Shown one piece after another: positions 7,216 through 8,641 of a stretch of 8,641 nucleotides of DNA. The stretch lies in assembly GCA_905372445.1 (NCBI GenBank), contig CAJPPF010000094.1:1-8641 (forward strand), written 5' to 3'. The notes below the pieces were generated by a model, which was not told the DNA's origin, ran no database searches, and saw only the letters and a list, made by a program, of their open reading frames with translations. A program made the translations under genes and the position numbers. Numbering within the stretch: the first letter of the stretch is position 1; each line of letters opens with the position of its first letter. Origin of the DNA: an uncultured Prevotella sp. (lineage in GTDB: Bacteria > Bacteroidota > Bacteroidia > Bacteroidales > Bacteroidaceae).

Positions 7216-7392
7216 ATGAAACTCAAAGGTGACATCAAAATGTTACTCTCTCATGTTGAGCAGAAGCTTGTTAAGACCATCCACGAGCGTCCTTCCAAGG
7301 AGGCTCTTGACCGGTTAGCCCTTTTTGCAGGTTTTCAAGATTGGGAGAGTTTCCGGCGCGAGCTACACGAAGGTGAGGATGCTGATGAATAA
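7216..7392 (+). CDS. Small hypothetical protein (58 residues)
   Basis: ATG at 7216 to TAA at 7390-7392. The translation starts MKLKGDIKMLLSHVEQKLVK and ends LHEGEDADE. It is predicted helical: an amphipathic first helix (about 6-24), a PSKEALDRLALFAGF helix-turn (26-40), then DWESFRREL (42-50) and an acidic tail. Regular heptad-like hydrophobic spacing, ordinary codon use and the clean start/stop in a plus-strand cluster argue for a real gene. No signal peptide or cysteine. The function is unknown; I do not place it in a named family. The stop is 11 nt before the left end of the inverted-repeat element, so the insertion sits immediately in its 3' flank without breaking it. Confidence 0.65.
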   Translation: MKLKGDIKMLLSHVEQKLVKTIHERPSKEALDRLALFAGFQDWESFRRELHEGEDADE

Positions 7393-7398
7393 CCATAT

Positions 7399-7403
7399 AT
7401 AAT
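7399..7403. repeat. Left copy of the ATAAT target-site duplication
   Basis: ATAAT directly precedes the left terminal repeat; the same five bases in the same orientation follow the right terminal repeat at 7597-7601. A 5-bp match in AT-rich DNA can arise by chance, but its exact placement at both borders supports insertion by transposition. Confidence 0.65.
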
Positions 7404-7419
7404 CCCAAAACGGTCAATA
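7404..7419 (+). repeat. Left terminal inverted repeat of the MITE-like element
   Basis: CCCAAAACGGTCAATA, an exact inverse of 7581-7596; the match extends to 18 bp if the palindromic AT of the flanking duplication is included. Its inner part also makes a local hairpin with adjacent sequence: CGGTC (7411-7415) pairs with GACCG (7419-7423 area) around AATA, with a T-run at 7432-7436, which could weakly terminate transcription from the small gene upstream. Confidence 0.8.
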
Positions 7420-7580
7420 GACCGCGGTGCCTTTTTATTATCAAAGAACAAGAGTTTTCCTACTGCTTTCGCCCGCTTGTGTGGCATCTTACCAGTCTTA
7501 TTTCCTTGTCGTAGCCCGCTACGCCTACGGTAACAATACTAATAATCTGCCACACAATCAAACGAAATCAGTTTGGAATT

Positions 7581-7596
7581 TATTGACCGTTTTGGG
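7581..7596 (-). repeat. Right terminal inverted repeat of the MITE-like element
   Basis: TATTGACCGTTTTGGG, the exact reverse complement of 7404-7419. It is followed directly by ATAAT (7597-7601), matching the ATAAT before the left end. Confidence 0.8.
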
Positions 7597-7601
7597 ATAA
7601 T
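7597..7601. repeat. Right copy of the ATAAT target-site duplication
   Basis: Direct repeat of 7399-7403 directly after the right terminal inverted repeat. Confidence 0.65.
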
Positions 7602-7667
7602 GCCTCTGCACACGGTTCTGTGTCAAAACTCACATTCGTAAGATATACTGACGACATTGTTACAAAT

Positions 7668-7698
7668 GTTTTCCATGCTACGCTTCGCATGGTAAAAC
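7668..7698. repeat. Bulged hairpin next to the terminator
   Basis: GTTTTCCATGC (7668-7678) pairs with GCATGG-T-AAAAC (7687-7698) around the 8-nt loop TACGCTTC, eleven pairs with one bulged T at 7693. It ends 4 nt before the long hairpin at 7703-7751. On either strand a short A or T tract lies at the stem base, so it may be a second weak terminator or a repeated extragenic palindrome. Confidence 0.5.
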
Positions 7699-7702
7699 AG
7701 TA

Positions 7703-7751
7703 GAAAACGACTAAGGACAGAACGTTGCGAGTTCTGTCCTTAGTCGTTTTC
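7703..7751. terminator. Bidirectional intrinsic terminator with a 21-bp perfect stem
   Basis: The arm 7703-7723 (starts GAAAACGACTAAGG, ends CAGAAC) is the exact reverse complement of 7731-7751, with the 7-nt loop GTTGCGA at 7724-7730. The base of the stem carries AAAA on the left and TTTT on the right, so each strand's transcript would end in a stem with a U-tract. It lies between the convergent 58-residue gene (stop 7392) and the NigD-like gene (stop 7865), the right place for a shared terminator, although both genes stop more than 100 nt away. Confidence 0.75.
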
Positions 7752-7756
7752 GTATG

Positions 7757-7844
7757 CTTCCGGATGATGTGAATAATATCAACAGAAAACACGAATCTGC
7801 TGCAAAAAGCGTCGTTTCCTAAGCCTAAAGCTGTCGTCCGGAAG
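7757..7844 (+). repeat. Distant inverted repeat closing a 62-nt loop
   Basis: CTTCCGGATGATG (7757-7769) can pair with TGTCGTCCGGAAG (7832-7844): eight Watson-Crick pairs at the end, then five more of which three are G-U wobbles on the plus strand. On the minus strand those wobbles become A-C mismatches, so the longer pairing exists only in a plus-strand RNA. No promoter for such an RNA is evident and the terminator lies just upstream, so function is doubtful. Confidence 0.3.
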
Positions 7845-7864
7845 TCTTATATCACCTGACTACT

Positions 7865-8614
7865 TTATTTTATATTGCGTCCAAACTTTATCACTTTAGG
7901 TTCAAAGCCTTGTCCGCTGAGAGTTACTTTCACAGAGTCAGTACCCGGCACCTGTGCAAGAATGTCTTTTATAAAGAAAGAGGTGGTAAATTTTGAGATG
8001 TTGACGTTGTTATCATCTTTGCTGCGATGCTGATTACTGCAGAATGTGAGTTTCAATTCATTCTCCTTCATGTCAGCCTTGTCATATACGACATTGAAAG
8101 TAGGCGCAACTGGTACGCGCTTTTTATTAATGTAGTACTCGCTTTGAACTACAGTAGAAAGGTATCCTGTGACACTGCCCCACGACTGTTCCAACTTTTT
8201 AATCTCAAAGAGACTGTCAGCAACAGTGATTTTCTTCTCTGCAGCAGTCTTTGCATCTATGGGATTTACACTTGGTATTAGCTGACCGTTTACAATGGTT
8301 GCGTATTTTATCGTCGTTGTCTTCGTTACTTCGTCGGTTGTCATGTTGACACTATTATAGACAATAGACAGAACAGCGCGCTTGAAATTTCCGAATCCTT
8401 TGTTGTTGGTTACCTTGATAAGACTCTCACGTGTAGGTATGACAATAACACCATTGTCACTCACGAGCTGATTGTCCGGGAAAGTACCTTTAATGGTGAA
8501 GTAACTTATAATAGAGCTGTCGTTTCCGTCACCATTGTCGTCCTTCAGGCATGATGTCAAGCCGATTCCGATCATTACTGTTGCAATGAATAGATAGAAG
8601 AATTGTTTTTTCAT
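7865..8614 (-). CDS. NigD-like surface lipoprotein
   Basis: 249 residues. Residues 1-21 are a lipoprotein signal peptide with lipobox LTSC, lipidated at C22. The residues just after, LKDD followed by NGDGND, fit the K-(D/E)2 lipoprotein export signal that sends Bacteroidota lipoproteins to the outer-leaflet surface. The remainder resembles the NigD-like family: an N-terminal small barrel (about 35-130) and a C-terminal beta-sandwich with FNVVYD (174-179) and ELKLTFCSNQ (186-195). NigD was named from a Bacteroides nitrous-oxide or bacteriocin-immunity context, but family members are widespread and mostly of unknown role. Length fits. The 27 nt upstream inside the window are AT-rich without a visible promoter. 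It is convergent with the plus-strand cluster. Confidence 0.78.
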   Translation of the reverse strand: MKKQFFYLFIATVMIGIGLTSCLKDDNGDGNDSSIISYFTIKGTFPDNQLVSDNGVIVIPTRESLIKVTNNKGFGNFKRAVLSIVYNSVNMTTDEVTKTTTIKYATIVNGQLIPSVNPIDAKTAAEKKITVADSLFEIKKLEQSWGSVTGYLSTVVQSEYYINKKRVPVAPTFNVVYDKADMKENELKLTFCSNQHRSKDDNNVNISKFTTSFFIKDILAQVPGTDSVKVTLSGQGFEPKVIKFGRNIK

Positions 8615-8641
8615 GTTGTGTTCGATTTTACTTTTTATTTC

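Larger units (their letters stand above)
7404..7596. mobile_element. 193-bp MITE-like element with 16-bp terminal inverted repeats and 5-bp target duplication
   Basis: The ends are CCCAAAACGGTCAATA (7404-7419) and its exact reverse complement (7581-7596). ATAAT stands directly outside both ends (7399-7403 and 7597-7601), as expected for a 5-bp target-site duplication. The interior has no credible coding sequence but folds back on itself: TTCC/GGAA (7457-7460 with 7575-7578), CTG/CAG and TTTCG/CGAAA (7463-7471 with 7563-7571), TTGTGTGGCA/TGCCACACAA (7477-7486 with 7548-7557), and a central CGTAG/CTACG hairpin (about 7510-7523). Short length, no transposase, perfect TIRs and a direct repeat together define a miniature inverted-repeat transposable element. 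TIRs beginning CC and a 4-5 bp duplication would suit an IS1380-type transposase, which is common in Bacteroidota; that parent is a guess. Confidence 0.75.
7602..7864. other. Structured non-coding gap between convergent genes
   Basis: No gene is supported here. The stretch holds three inverted-repeat structures in a row, listed separately (7668-7698, 7703-7751, 7757-7844). Smaller ones are CACA/TGTG around 7610-7623 and ACATT/AATGT around 7655-7669. No full TAnnTTTG promoter match pointing clearly at a small RNA was found. It forms the shared 3' region of the plus-strand small gene and the minus-strand lipoprotein gene. Confidence 0.6.

Noticed and set aside
7580..7792. Minus-strand open frame of 70 codons
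   Set aside because: It runs through the right terminal repeat and the whole 21-bp hairpin and has no recognisable domain or promoter; better explained as chance reading of structured non-coding DNA.
7393..7864. CRISPR array
   Set aside because: The repeats are inverted pairs of different sequences, not regularly spaced direct repeats, and no cas gene is present.

Overview
The window looks like a chromosomal segment of a Bacteroidota bacterium, most likely Prevotella or a close relative. The lineage call rests on several signs: a DUF4831 protein, a NigD-like lipoprotein with a Bacteroidota surface-export signal, a fused NAD(P)HX epimerase/dehydratase, the gene order hpt-adk-obg-pgeF, translation starts with A-rich leaders and little Shine-Dalgarno sequence, and several matches to the Bacteroidota -7 promoter element TAnnTTTG. 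No species is claimed.

Layout. (1) 16-2598, minus strand: nnr (repair of damaged NAD(P)H hydrates) followed 21 nt later by a secreted DUF4831 protein, probably one transcript. (2) 2599-2722: a divergent intergenic region with a TAnnTTTG match on each strand. (3) 2723-7163, plus strand: hpt, then after a 91-nt gap with its own promoter match and a hairpin, a tight cluster adk-obg-pgeF-M23 peptidase-basic 62-residue protein. This joins purine salvage and nucleotide balance (Hpt, Adk), ribosome/GTPase control (Obg) and cell wall quality control and remodelling (PgeF, M23). (4) 7216-7392, plus strand: a 58-residue small protein gene. (5) 7393-7864: a gene-free stretch of about 470 bp full of inverted repeats, between convergent genes. 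(6) 7865-8614, minus strand: a NigD-like lipoprotein.

The main observations are these. A 193-bp non-coding element at 7404-7596 has 16-bp perfect terminal inverted repeats, a 5-bp ATAAT duplication on each side and nested internal palindromes, which is the architecture of a MITE. The 3' end of pgeF overlaps the start of the M23 peptidase gene by 80 bp in another frame, so the same DNA encodes a PgeF C-terminal tail and the whole M23 signal peptide. That M23 protein has two tandem LytM-type domains, the first without any metal ligand and the second intact. A 21-bp perfect hairpin at 7703-7751 fits a bidirectional terminator between the convergent genes. I see no CRISPR array, rRNA, tRNA, prophage or defence system; most of the window is ordinary core genome.
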